A DNA stretch of 27,546 bases, taken from the NCBI GenBank assembly GCA_036677505.1, contig JAVBWK010000008.1, positions 1-27,546 on the forward strand, given 5' to 3'. The translations under genes were made by a program, and so were the position numbers. This DNA comes from UBA2227 sp036677505 (GTDB taxonomy: Bacteria > Bacillota_I > Bacilli_A > Erysipelotrichales > Erysipelotrichaceae). This document shows, in pieces, positions 21,173 to 27,546 of this stretch (the stretch's first letter is position 1; each line of letters opens with the position of its first letter). Under the pieces are notes generated by a model that was given only the letters and a program-made list of their open reading frames with translations, was not told the DNA's origin and searched no databases.

Positions 21173-23350
21173 TCATCGGGTGAGTATCAAAGCAATCAAA
21201 GCAATCGTAACAATGATCGTATATATCAGCACATCGCCTTTGATCAGCGCCTGTTCATAACGATCGGTGAATAAATCTGCGGTCATGACCAACCGATTCA
21301 TAAAGCTCCTTGGTCTGGGATGCTCCACAGAAAGTTCTTCGCTAAAGGGATTGACGAATCCACCGCTTTGACTGACCACATCCGTATCGGTCTTACAGTT
21401 TCCTAACAGATAACACGACCACTGAAGCACTTTATTTATGGGATAGAAGATAAGATACTCAATACTCATCCATTCCGGGAAATGAATGTGGAATAAGTCG
21501 AATCGGATACCTGCCATGAAAATTGCGATACCTAAAGCATAAATCCCGGCCATTTCGGTCAGAGCCGAAGGGGTAAAATATTTCAGACCGACCACGTACT
21601 TATCGATGAATGCCGGATCATAGGTGACTGAACGTACTGCCGGCAGGATGAAGGCATTCATCAGGTATTCGGGTTTTAATCCGATAAAAATTATCAGTAC
21701 GGCAATGGCTGCCATAGCCATTTCCATCGTTTTAAAGGATACATTGGAGTAATGGGTCGTCTTTTCTTTTCCTAAGAAAACAAATCCGAATAATTTCAAG
21801 AAAGAACATACGGTGCCCGCACTGATAATATTAAAGATGATTTCCGCTCCTCTAAACGAAGGCGAACCGTACTGATAAGCCTCGATGATCGCGTGATGCA
21901 AAATAGATTTACTGATAAAACCGTTGAACCCCGGCATCCCAGTGATACCAAAAGCTGCAACCAGACAGATCAGTGCCGTTACAGGCAAGCGTTTCCATAA
22001 TCCGCCGAGTTTATACATATCCAACTGATGGGTGTACAGATACACGACTCCGGCCACCATAAATAATAAGGATTTAAACAAAGCGTGATTGATGATATGA
22101 TACAGGGCTCCGGAATATCCCATCGCTCCTTTGTAACCCAAATAAACCGCCACACCGATTCCCAAAACAATGTAACCCATTTGCGAAACGCTGTGATATG
22201 CCAGCATCCGCTTGATATTGGATTGTTGCAAGGCCATAAACACTCCGATCGCCATCGTTACGATTCCCAGCCAGATCAATCCGGAACCAAACGATTTCGA
22301 AACGCTCCACAGTGCATCTTTATAGTCAGTGATTTGAAATGATGCAGGAAATAAATAGGTCGTAGCGACACGCAAGATACCATAAGCACCGATTTTGATC
22401 ATGACTCCGGATAACAGTGCACTGGCCGGCGTCGGTGCGACCGGATGCGCTTTAGGCAGCCAGACATGAACCGGAGCCATACCGGCTTTGATCGCAAAAC
22501 CAAACATGATCAATCCGATCATCAGATAGCGAATCGGTCCTAGACTAATCAGTTTGTCTGCCATCGGTAAGAATGACAGTGTACCCGTAACCACATAAAG
22601 CAGGATCATTCCAAGCAAAATGGCCAATCCGCCCAATACCCCGATATATAAGTAACTGTATCCTGCTTTTAAGCTGTCTTTGCTTTCACTGTGCGATACA
22701 AGCATATAAGAGCTAAACGTCATGATTTCGAAAAAAAGAAACATCGTAAACAAATCACCAGCCATCACCGTTCCTAAGATCGCACTGTGGGTAACGGACA
22801 TAAAGAAATAAAAACGGCTGCGGTGATTTTCATGAAGCATGTACTTGTGCGAATATATCATGACCGGAAGCCACAAAATCGATGTGGTCATAGCCAAGGT
22901 CAGAGACAGCATATCTACTTTAAACGAAAGACCGAATCCCAAGACATCTTTGAGCCAATAGGTCAGCGTACCATCCAAGGCATGCGGATACATCGCCAAT
23001 ACCAGCACCAAAGTAACAAATGTCGTATAAACGACCGTGATGTCCCGTGTATCATCGGATTTGCGACCGCCAGCCCACTCGATAACGCCACCGACCAGCG
23101 GAACTGCAATGATCAGCAGCGGTAACTCTTTCAAATCCACGAAGAATCTGATCAGCCGCTCCAGCAAAACTACCTTATAACCCAAAATCGTCAGACCAAC
23201 GTCGGATTGCGTCAGTACGACAAAGTATCCGACGATGAAAACCGTGATGATCATCACGGTTACCGAGTTAAAAGAGAATATGTTGAACTTCGAAAACAGA
23301 CTGTCTTCGATTGAATCTTTACCTTTTCTGCGAAATAAGTTTCTGATCAT
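21173..23350 (-). CDS. NuoL/MrpD-type antiporter subunit, second copy, long
   Basis: This is an integral membrane subunit of the cation/proton antiporter, 725 residues from the ATG at 23348-23350 (AAAGG 8 nt before it; the frame is open further to a TTG). Ion-path residues are Glu208 in FLFFEIMTF, Lys288 in FAIKAGMAPVHVWLP, Lys319 in VMIKIGAYG and Lys481 in GFNGFISKSI. Compared with its paralog at 19189-21045 it has about 65 more N-terminal residues, including an extra helix. It also has a longer hydrophilic linker (GNCKTDTDVVSQSGGFVNPF) before the final membrane helix. Long stretches such as LAYHSVSQMGYI and GITGMPGFNGF are the same in both, pointing to tandem duplication. It lacks the C-terminal MbhD/MbhE-type domains of a fused MrpA; those are separate genes here. 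Its own promoter is at 23414-23442. Confidence 0.88.
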   Translation of the reverse strand: MIRNLFRRKGKDSIEDSLFSKFNIFSFNSVTVMIITVFIVGYFVVLTQSDVGLTILGYKVVLLERLIRFFVDLKELPLLIIAVPLVGGVIEWAGGRKSDDTRDITVVYTTFVTLVLVLAMYPHALDGTLTYWLKDVLGFGLSFKVDMLSLTLAMTTSILWLPVMIYSHKYMLHENHRSRFYFFMSVTHSAILGTVMAGDLFTMFLFFEIMTFSSYMLVSHSESKDSLKAGYSYLYIGVLGGLAILLGMILLYVVTGTLSFLPMADKLISLGPIRYLMIGLIMFGFAIKAGMAPVHVWLPKAHPVAPTPASALLSGVMIKIGAYGILRVATTYLFPASFQITDYKDALWSVSKSFGSGLIWLGIVTMAIGVFMALQQSNIKRMLAYHSVSQMGYIVLGIGVAVYLGYKGAMGYSGALYHIINHALFKSLLFMVAGVVYLYTHQLDMYKLGGLWKRLPVTALICLVAAFGITGMPGFNGFISKSILHHAIIEAYQYGSPSFRGAEIIFNIISAGTVCSFLKLFGFVFLGKEKTTHYSNVSFKTMEMAMAAIAVLIIFIGLKPEYLMNAFILPAVRSVTYDPAFIDKYVVGLKYFTPSALTEMAGIYALGIAIFMAGIRFDLFHIHFPEWMSIEYLIFYPINKVLQWSCYLLGNCKTDTDVVSQSGGFVNPFSEELSVEHPRPRSFMNRLVMTADLFTDRYEQALIKGDVLIYTIIVTIALIALILTR

Positions 23351-23413
23351 TGTACATACCTTTATCAAAGCTCATTTGTTAAATTAATAACATAATGGGT
23401 TCTTCCGATTATG

Positions 23414-23442
23414 ATTATATGATAAAAATTCACAAATTACAA
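23414..23442 (-). promoter_or_regulatory. Promoter of the long antiporter-like subunit gene
   Basis: TTGTAA at 23437-23442 and a perfect TATAAT at 23414-23419 are 17 nt apart on the minus strand, in the 108-nt gap between mrpD and the next subunit gene. No terminator is visible after mrpD, so read-through from the main operon is also likely. Confidence 0.7.
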
Positions 23443-23458
23443 GTTGCCATAAGCTAAT

Positions 23459-24946
23459 TTATGCTGAGAGAAAGATTTTTGCGGCTTGAGTGACAATATC
23501 CATCACCAGTTTCGGATAAAATCCGGTAACCAGACACAAGAATCCGACAGCGATCAGTGCGGTCAGCATCGGCCAAGGCAAGACTTCGACTTGCATGGTA
23601 ATATTTTTGCTTTTTGGCTCTTTTAAGAAAGCAGATATGACGATCGGCAGATAATAGACCGCATTGAGATAACTGCTTATCAGGATAACCGCCAACAATA
23701 ACGGCTGTCCTGCGCCTAATACAGCAAATGACAGGTACAGTTTGCTCATAAATCCGTTGGTTCCCGGGATCCCGATCATTCCCATGGCCGCGATCGCAAA
23801 CACGACCATCGTCACCGGCATCTCGACTCCAATTCCATCCAAATCCCGGATATCCCTTTTGTTTCGGTAATAGATGATCGATCCGGCACTGAGAAAAAGT
23901 GCTGTTTTCATCAGACCGTGGGATACGACATGAAACAGTCCTGCGGCCAGACCGGCTTCGGTCATCAGTGATAAGCCTAAGAAAATATAACCGATTTGAG
24001 CAACACTGGAGTAAGCAAGCATCCGCTTGATATCTTTCTGACCGATAGCAAAAATTGAGCCAAACAGCATTCCGGCAGCTGCGAATACAGCAATCACACT
24101 GGGAATGCCTAAGCCGACTGTAATGTCTTTTCCAAGTACATCAAATAAGATTTTGTACACCGCAAACACATAAATCTTAACGACCAGACTGGACAGCAGC
24201 GCGCTTGAAGGTGTCGGAGCATTGGAATGAGCATCCGGCAGCCAGATATGCATAGGGAATACCGCGGCTTTAATGGCTAAGCCCACCATCATAAAGCCGG
24301 TCGCAACCAGAATATTGGTCGGATACAGCTGCCATATCAGTGAAATGCTTTGACCCAGTAGCGACATATTCAGATGTCCGCTGACCATGTACAGTAGAGC
24401 AATGCCCAACAGAACGGACAAAGAACCGATCGTATTCAACACCAGATAGCGCAACGATGCCAGATAATTTTCCTTTTTGCTCTTTACCGAAATGATTGCA
24501 CAGGAAGTCAGTGACAGGATCTCCATAAACACATACATGTTGAACAGGTCGTTGGTAAAAATCATTCCCACCATGGAAAACAAAAGTATCAGAACCAAAG
24601 TGTAATATTGGCTGATGCTAGACTGGCCTATTTCATGATCAATGTCTTTGGTTGAGAAAACCATGATGATTAATGCCAACCCTATGACAAAAAACGCCAT
24701 GAAAGATGAAAAAATGTTGACTGAGTACTGAATGCCGATATAATTCTCGTAGTTACCGAAGTTGTACACAAAGGAACCGTTTTGTTGAACATCTCTGAAG
24801 AGAATCCATAACAAGATAACCGAAAAAAATAACAAACCGACGGTCAGCGCTTTGCTCTTGACTGTCTTATTTCTTCTAATCAAAGGAAACAAGACAGCCA
24901 TTGCCAATAACGCAACCTGAACCAATACCGGGATATGTTTAATCAT
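23459..24946 (-). CDS. mrpD: Na+/H+ antiporter subunit MrpD
   Basis: MrpD is one of the ion-translocating membrane subunits of the Mrp antiporter, related to NuoM/NuoN. At 495 residues with about 14 helices it has normal family length. Family residues are Glu142 in FMEILSLTSCA, Lys226 in LAIKAAVFPMHIWLPDAH, Lys257 in SLVVKIYVF and Lys402 in GTNGFMSKLYL. The start ATG overlaps the end of mrpC by 8 nt, as is common in mrp operons. It has no C-terminal extension, unlike the two paralogs downstream. A proton or sodium path is likely from these residues, but ion specificity cannot be read. Confidence 0.95.
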   Translation of the reverse strand: MIKHIPVLVQVALLAMAVLFPLIRRNKTVKSKALTVGLLFFSVILLWILFRDVQQNGSFVYNFGNYENYIGIQYSVNIFSSFMAFFVIGLALIIMVFSTKDIDHEIGQSSISQYYTLVLILLFSMVGMIFTNDLFNMYVFMEILSLTSCAIISVKSKKENYLASLRYLVLNTIGSLSVLLGIALLYMVSGHLNMSLLGQSISLIWQLYPTNILVATGFMMVGLAIKAAVFPMHIWLPDAHSNAPTPSSALLSSLVVKIYVFAVYKILFDVLGKDITVGLGIPSVIAVFAAAGMLFGSIFAIGQKDIKRMLAYSSVAQIGYIFLGLSLMTEAGLAAGLFHVVSHGLMKTALFLSAGSIIYYRNKRDIRDLDGIGVEMPVTMVVFAIAAMGMIGIPGTNGFMSKLYLSFAVLGAGQPLLLAVILISSYLNAVYYLPIVISAFLKEPKSKNITMQVEVLPWPMLTALIAVGFLCLVTGFYPKLVMDIVTQAAKIFLSA

Positions 24947-25322
24947 GATTCACCTCGCTGCGCATCGCCATGATTTCATCCAGATCCATGGTGCCATACG
25001 CCTTGTAAAGCCGGATAATCAGACTCAGAGAATAGGCGGTAATACTGACCGCCACCACGATTCCGGTTAGGATCAGGGCGGAAGGTACCGGATTGATGTA
25101 TAATTTACCTAACTCACCCAAATCGATGATCGGTGAACTTCCGTCATTGACAAAGCCGATCGATACAAAAAACAAAAACACCGAAGTTTCCATGATGTTG
25201 ATGCCGATGACCTTCTTGAGCAGATTGCTGTGGGTCAAAACCGTATACAATCCGATGACGAACAAGGCAATGGCCGCAATATAATTAATATGATTCGCAA
25301 GACTGGTCAGAAAATCATTCAT
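24939..25322 (-). CDS. mrpC: Na+/H+ antiporter subunit MrpC (NuoK-like)
   Basis: Small three-helix subunit related to NuoK. The start ATG at 25320-25322 (MNDFLTSL) has AGGAGG 6 nt before it, better than an ATG two codons earlier, giving 127 residues. Visible features are ALFVIGLYTVLTHSNLLKKVIGINIMETSVFLF, with the family Glu in helix 2, and DPxPxALILTGIVV-like NPVPSALILTGIVVAVS in helix 3. The C-terminal tail is hydrophilic. It overlaps mrpB by 8 nt and mrpD by 8 nt. Confidence 0.95.
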   Translation of the reverse strand: MNDFLTSLANHINYIAAIALFVIGLYTVLTHSNLLKKVIGINIMETSVFLFFVSIGFVNDGSSPIIDLGELGKLYINPVPSALILTGIVVAVSITAYSLSLIIRLYKAYGTMDLDEIMAMRSEVNHD

Positions 25323-25746
25323 GGTCATCCTCCTGCAGTAATGTATGGAAGAGGGTGATCATGGTACTTGCCACCTTGATACCGATGCCAACGGTCAATA
25401 TCGGAATCATACCCGCGCTGATCAAATCACCGGCATTGCCGATAAAGAAACCGCCTTGACGGTTGGACAAAAAGCTGTCTGCTGTAACGATACCGATAAG
25501 ACCGATGACGATATAAAGCCAGATTCCGCCGCTTTCCAGTTTCATCGAAACGCTGTGCGGGAATTTTTTCATAGCGACATCAGCGGAGAAGGATAAAGTA
25601 TATAAAACCATGGCAGCACCTAAAATCGCGCCACCAGAAAACCCGCCTCCCGGAGAAATATGTCCGAACAAAACGATAAATATCCCGTAGACGATCATAA
25701 AAGGAATGACAATGCGTGAGATCATCTTGACAATCAAATCATCCAT
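25315..25746 (-). CDS. mrpB: Na+/H+ antiporter subunit MrpB
   Basis: Small membrane subunit with the MnhB domain. The start MDDLIVKM (ATG 25744-25746) is fixed by AAGGAG 7 nt upstream; the upstream open frame is a shadow of the previous gene. The 143-residue protein has about four helices and the family motif HISPGGGFSGGAILGAAM, followed by GIKVASTMITLFHTLL at the end. The start overlaps the mbhE-like gene by 8 nt. It matches MbhF in the membrane-bound hydrogenase order. Confidence 0.94.
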   Translation of the reverse strand: MDDLIVKMISRIVIPFMIVYGIFIVLFGHISPGGGFSGGAILGAAMVLYTLSFSADVAMKKFPHSVSMKLESGGIWLYIVIGLIGIVTADSFLSNRQGGFFIGNAGDLISAGMIPILTVGIGIKVASTMITLFHTLLQEDDHE

Positions 25747-26038
25747 GGTCATTCTCCTTGCCGTGATGGCCAACACCGGCCAACACTGAAAGCACCGCAG
25801 CGATCGATGTAAACAACACTGTCGTCTCACCTAAGGTATCAAACGCTCGGTAATCTGTGATGATTGCCGCAATCACATTTTGGGCCCCGGCTTCACTTGT
25901 GCTGTTGCGCAGATAATAGCGGGTTGTCGTATTGTATGACGGATTATTGATGCTACCTAAAGCCGGCATTTGCATGACGCTGTAAGAAAGAATAAAAAAT
26001 AACGCGGTCAGTACGAAAATGAACAATCCTTTTCTCAT
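25739..26038 (-). CDS. MbhE-like subunit (equivalent to part of the MrpA C terminus)
   Basis: This is a 99-residue membrane subunit that matches the second C-terminal domain of MrpA, a separate gene in Mbh hydrogenases and in split Mrp systems. One helix at the N terminus is followed by an extracellular loop and the family motif DYRAFDTLGETTVLFTSIAAV, whose Glu lies at the start of the second helix. The start overlaps the previous gene by 4 nt (ATGA), and the end overlaps mrpB by 8 nt. The name rests on the motif and the gene position. Confidence 0.88.
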   Translation of the reverse strand: MRKGLFIFVLTALFFILSYSVMQMPALGSINNPSYNTTTRYYLRNSTSEAGAQNVIAAIITDYRAFDTLGETTVLFTSIAAVLSVLAGVGHHGKENDHG

Positions 26039-26274
26039 TTTTCCATCCTTCCTGTCCGGCTGATGACTGCGATAAACAGCATCGTCGTAACTCCCGCTCC
26101 GATGGCTGCTTCGGTAAGTGCAATATCAGGAGCCCGTAACATCAGCCACAAGACAGCCATGATAAGACTGTATGACGCAAACAGTATGACTGCACTTAAC
26201 AAGTCTTTGGTATGTTGTACTGCCAGGGCACATATGATCAGAAAGATGACGAGTACTAAATTTAGTATAAACAT
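26035..26274 (-). CDS. MbhD-like subunit (DUF4040-type, part of the MrpA C terminus)
   Basis: This is a 79-residue, three-helix membrane protein that matches the first C-terminal domain of MrpA, also encoded as separate MbhD. The start MFILNLVL (ATG 26272-26274) is fixed by AGGAGG 6 nt upstream, one base after the mrpG stop. The family motif LRAPDIALTEAAIGAGVTTM contains the Asp and Glu thought to lie on the proton path. It overlaps the mbhE-like gene by 4 nt. Confidence 0.9.
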   Translation of the reverse strand: MFILNLVLVIFLIICALAVQHTKDLLSAVILFASYSLIMAVLWLMLRAPDIALTEAAIGAGVTTMLFIAVISRTGRMEK

Positions 26275-26275
26275 A

Positions 26276-26593
26276 TCATTCCTCCTGTTTTCCCGATATA
26301 TCTTTTTTATACTCTGCCTTAGCAATGATATGTGCGGCTGTCGGGTTGGTCAGCCATATAAATATTAAGATAAGCAATAGTTTGAGACTGATCATCGAAA
26401 ATCCGTTAAACAGGATCAACCCGGTCAAAATCAAACCTGCTCCCAGCGTATCGCATTTGGTCGTGGCATGCATCCGGCAATAAACATCAGGCATCCGGAT
26501 GAGCCCTGTCGTTCCCACAAAGAAGAAAAAGGCTCCGCCAATCAGAAACAGGATGGCAATGATTTGAAAGATGAGCGTGAAAATTTCTGTCAT
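26276..26593 (-). CDS. mrpG: Na+/H+ antiporter subunit MrpG
   Basis: Small three-helix subunit with the PhaG/MnhG domain, 105 residues. The typical segment FVGTTGLIRMPDVYCRMHATTK follows helix 1, and GAGLILTGLI and WLTNPTAAHIIAKA are the other family blocks. The C-terminal tail is charged and cytoplasmic. The start overlaps the mrpF stop by one base (TGATG), a common coupling signal. Confidence 0.95.
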   Translation of the reverse strand: MTEIFTLIFQIIAILFLIGGAFFFFVGTTGLIRMPDVYCRMHATTKCDTLGAGLILTGLILFNGFSMISLKLLLILIFIWLTNPTAAHIIAKAEYKKDISGKQEE

Positions 26594-26859
26594 CAGAACA
26601 GTTTCCCCCTTTCAAGATATTTCGAAACAGCAACTGTCGTAATAAAACCCATCATCGCATAAACGATGGCCACATCCACAAAGGTGTCCTGATTTGTTAC
26701 TCCGGCAAGTAATACGATCAGAATCGTGACTTTCGTTGAGATCACGTTGATCGCTATGACACGGTCAGCGGGGGTTGGGCCGATGTATGCCCGGTACAGG
26801 CAAACAAAGGCCATGACCGATAAGAATATAGCAATGGCGATCATAACATGCGTGATCAT
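26593..26859 (-). CDS. mrpF: Na+/H+ antiporter subunit MrpF
   Basis: Small three-helix subunit with the MrpF/PhaF domain, 88 residues. The family motif YRAYIGPTPADRVIAINVIST is complete, and TFVDVAIVYAMMGFITTVAVSKYLERG forms the C-terminal part. It overlaps mrpE by 4 nt (ATGA) and mrpG by one base. Length is normal. Confidence 0.95.
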   Translation of the reverse strand: MITHVMIAIAIFLSVMAFVCLYRAYIGPTPADRVIAINVISTKVTILIVLLAGVTNQDTFVDVAIVYAMMGFITTVAVSKYLERGKLF

Positions 26860-27350
26860 CCGCGTTCCTCCAGTTCTATAACGCCTTTCTCCAGTATGCT
26901 GCCTTCTACACCGTTGGCAGCCGCCTGGGTCAGCGCATGTATCAGAATATAGTCGTCTTGGACGTCAACCGAAAGCGTTCCCGGGGTCAGAGTGATCGCA
27001 TTGGCGTAAATTACTTTATTCAGGTCTTTCTTTAAATGCAGCGGAACTTTGAAAAAATGCGGCTGGATATTCATCTCTTTACTTAGTACGATTTTTGCGA
27101 CATCGATATTTGCTTTGATGATTTCGATGATCAGATAATAGATATATCTGATAAACAGCAAAAATCCTTTTCTTGAGTATATGCTTGCCTGTTGCTCTTC
27201 GACCAAGAGTTCAGTTGAGAACCATAATGCACCCCAACATACCAGCAGGCCCACCAGTATATTTTCGATCGAGGTTGTGGGAATAAGTATCAGCCAGAAT
27301 AAAAACATGAGGGTATATAGAAACAGCGAGATTTTCTTCTTTTTGAGCAA
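26856..27350 (-). CDS. mrpE: Na+/H+ antiporter subunit MrpE
   Basis: MrpE has the MnhE domain and is the first gene of the antiporter operon. Two or three N-terminal helices are followed by a cytoplasmic domain with the family motif YANAITLTPGTLSVDVQDDY and a C-terminal VEGSILEKGVIELEERG. No ATG start exists. A TTG at 27348-27350 with AAGGTG 6-7 nt upstream is preferred, giving about 164 residues. A GTG at 27357-27359 is the alternative but lies too close to the AGGAA site. The promoter is at 27389-27417. Confidence 0.92.
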   Translation of the reverse strand: MLKKKKISLFLYTLMFLFWLILIPTTSIENILVGLLVCWGALWFSTELLVEEQQASIYSRKGFLLFIRYIYYLIIEIIKANIDVAKIVLSKEMNIQPHFFKVPLHLKKDLNKVIYANAITLTPGTLSVDVQDDYILIHALTQAAANGVEGSILEKGVIELEERG

Positions 27351-27388
27351 TTCGATCACCTTCCTGAATGCGAATGAGTAATAAGTTC

Positions 27389-27417
27389 ATTTTATCTTAC
27401 ATTCAACCAATCTTCAA
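27389..27417 (-). promoter_or_regulatory. Sigma-A promoter of the antiporter operon
   Basis: TTGAAG at 27412-27417 and TAAAAT at 27389-27394 are 17 nt apart on the minus strand. It lies between the rRNA terminator and mrpE, giving a leader of about 30 nt. Confidence 0.75.
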
Positions 27418-27429
27418 CTCTTCAAAATA

Positions 27430-27455
27430 TAAAAAAGGCTCCCGAGAGGGAGCCT
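27430..27455 (-). terminator. Rho-independent terminator of the rRNA operon
   Basis: AGGCTCCC and GGGAGCCT form a perfect 8-bp stem with a 4-nt loop on the minus strand, followed by six T. It begins about six bases after the 5S rRNA 3' end. Confidence 0.93.
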
Positions 27456-27460
27456 GATTA

Positions 27461-27546
27461 TCTGGCAACGCGCTATTTTCACATGGGCAGGCCAAGCTAT
27501 CGTCGCCGCTGAAGTGCTTAACTTCTGTGTTCGGGATGGGAACAGG
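27461..27546 (-). rRNA. rrf: 5S ribosomal RNA, 3' part
   Basis: The minus strand reads as the 5S core, with CCCATCCCGAACACAGAAGT followed by TTAAGCACTTC, GCGACGATAGCTTGG and the 3' strand GCGCGTTGCCAGA. About 86 of roughly 115 nt are in the window; the 5' end and any 23S and 16S genes lie beyond the right edge. The exact 3' end is uncertain by a few bases. Confidence 0.93.

Noticed and set aside
23420..23436. Possible Rex operator (TTGTGAA half-site) in the promoter of the long antiporter-like gene
   Set aside because: Only one half-site is present. The other side reads TATCATA rather than TTCACAA, so it does not form the needed inverted repeat.
314..27359. Use of TGA as tryptophan (Mycoplasma code)
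   Set aside because: TGA ends several genes at the expected family length, for example asnS, tsaB, rimI and mrpF, and tryptophan is encoded by TGG.

Overview
The window looks like a chromosomal segment of a Bacillota-type bacterium of moderate GC. Evidence is the housekeeping content, Gram-positive ribosome-binding sites (AAGGAGG), sigma-A-like promoters, a lipoprotein-type OppA, and normal use of TGA as a stop codon, which argues against the Mycoplasma code. The PPi-type phosphofructokinase, Rex and the peptide transporter with unusual insertions would fit an Erysipelotrichia- or Mollicutes-related lineage, but that placement is an inference. Every protein gene in the window is on the minus strand; the only clear plus-strand gene is a tRNA-Ser. 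No mobile element, CRISPR array or prophage was seen.

Layout in transcription order (high to low coordinates). 27461-27546: 3' part of a 5S rRNA and its terminator, the end of an rRNA operon. 27417-19189: a multisubunit cation/proton antiporter locus in the order mrpE-F-G-mbhD-like-mbhE-like-mrpB-C-D, followed by two large paralogous NuoL/MrpD-type subunits, each with its own promoter. 19158-14553: tsaE-tsaB-rimI-tsaD (tRNA t6A synthesis plus a GNAT acetyltransferase), then rex-asnS from a promoter that contains a perfect inverted repeat. 14524-10249: an operon of an amidase-like membrane-anchored protein with an apparently broken zinc site, an ABC-F protein and a NamA/YqjM-type flavin oxidoreductase. 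10233-8083: PPi-dependent phosphofructokinase and an unrecognised multi-pass membrane protein. 8084-7923: tRNA-Ser(CGA), plus strand. 7631-79: oppA-oppB-oppC-oppD-oppF-small membrane ORF, a peptide ABC transporter operon.

The most unusual part is the opp operon. Its OppC-type permease carries an inserted domain with seven RCC1-like blades in the extracellular loop after TM1, directly before the conserved GTDDLGRD segment. In the same operon the OppF-type ATPase carries about 165 extra, charged, helical residues between Walker A and the Q-loop, and a 63-codon membrane ORF with a probable CTG start overlaps its end. Together these suggest a peptide importer with extra extracellular and cytoplasmic parts. 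The second point of interest is the antiporter locus, which has the gene order of the Mbh hydrogenase membrane module and three antiporter subunits, with no full-length MrpA and no hydrogenase genes in view.
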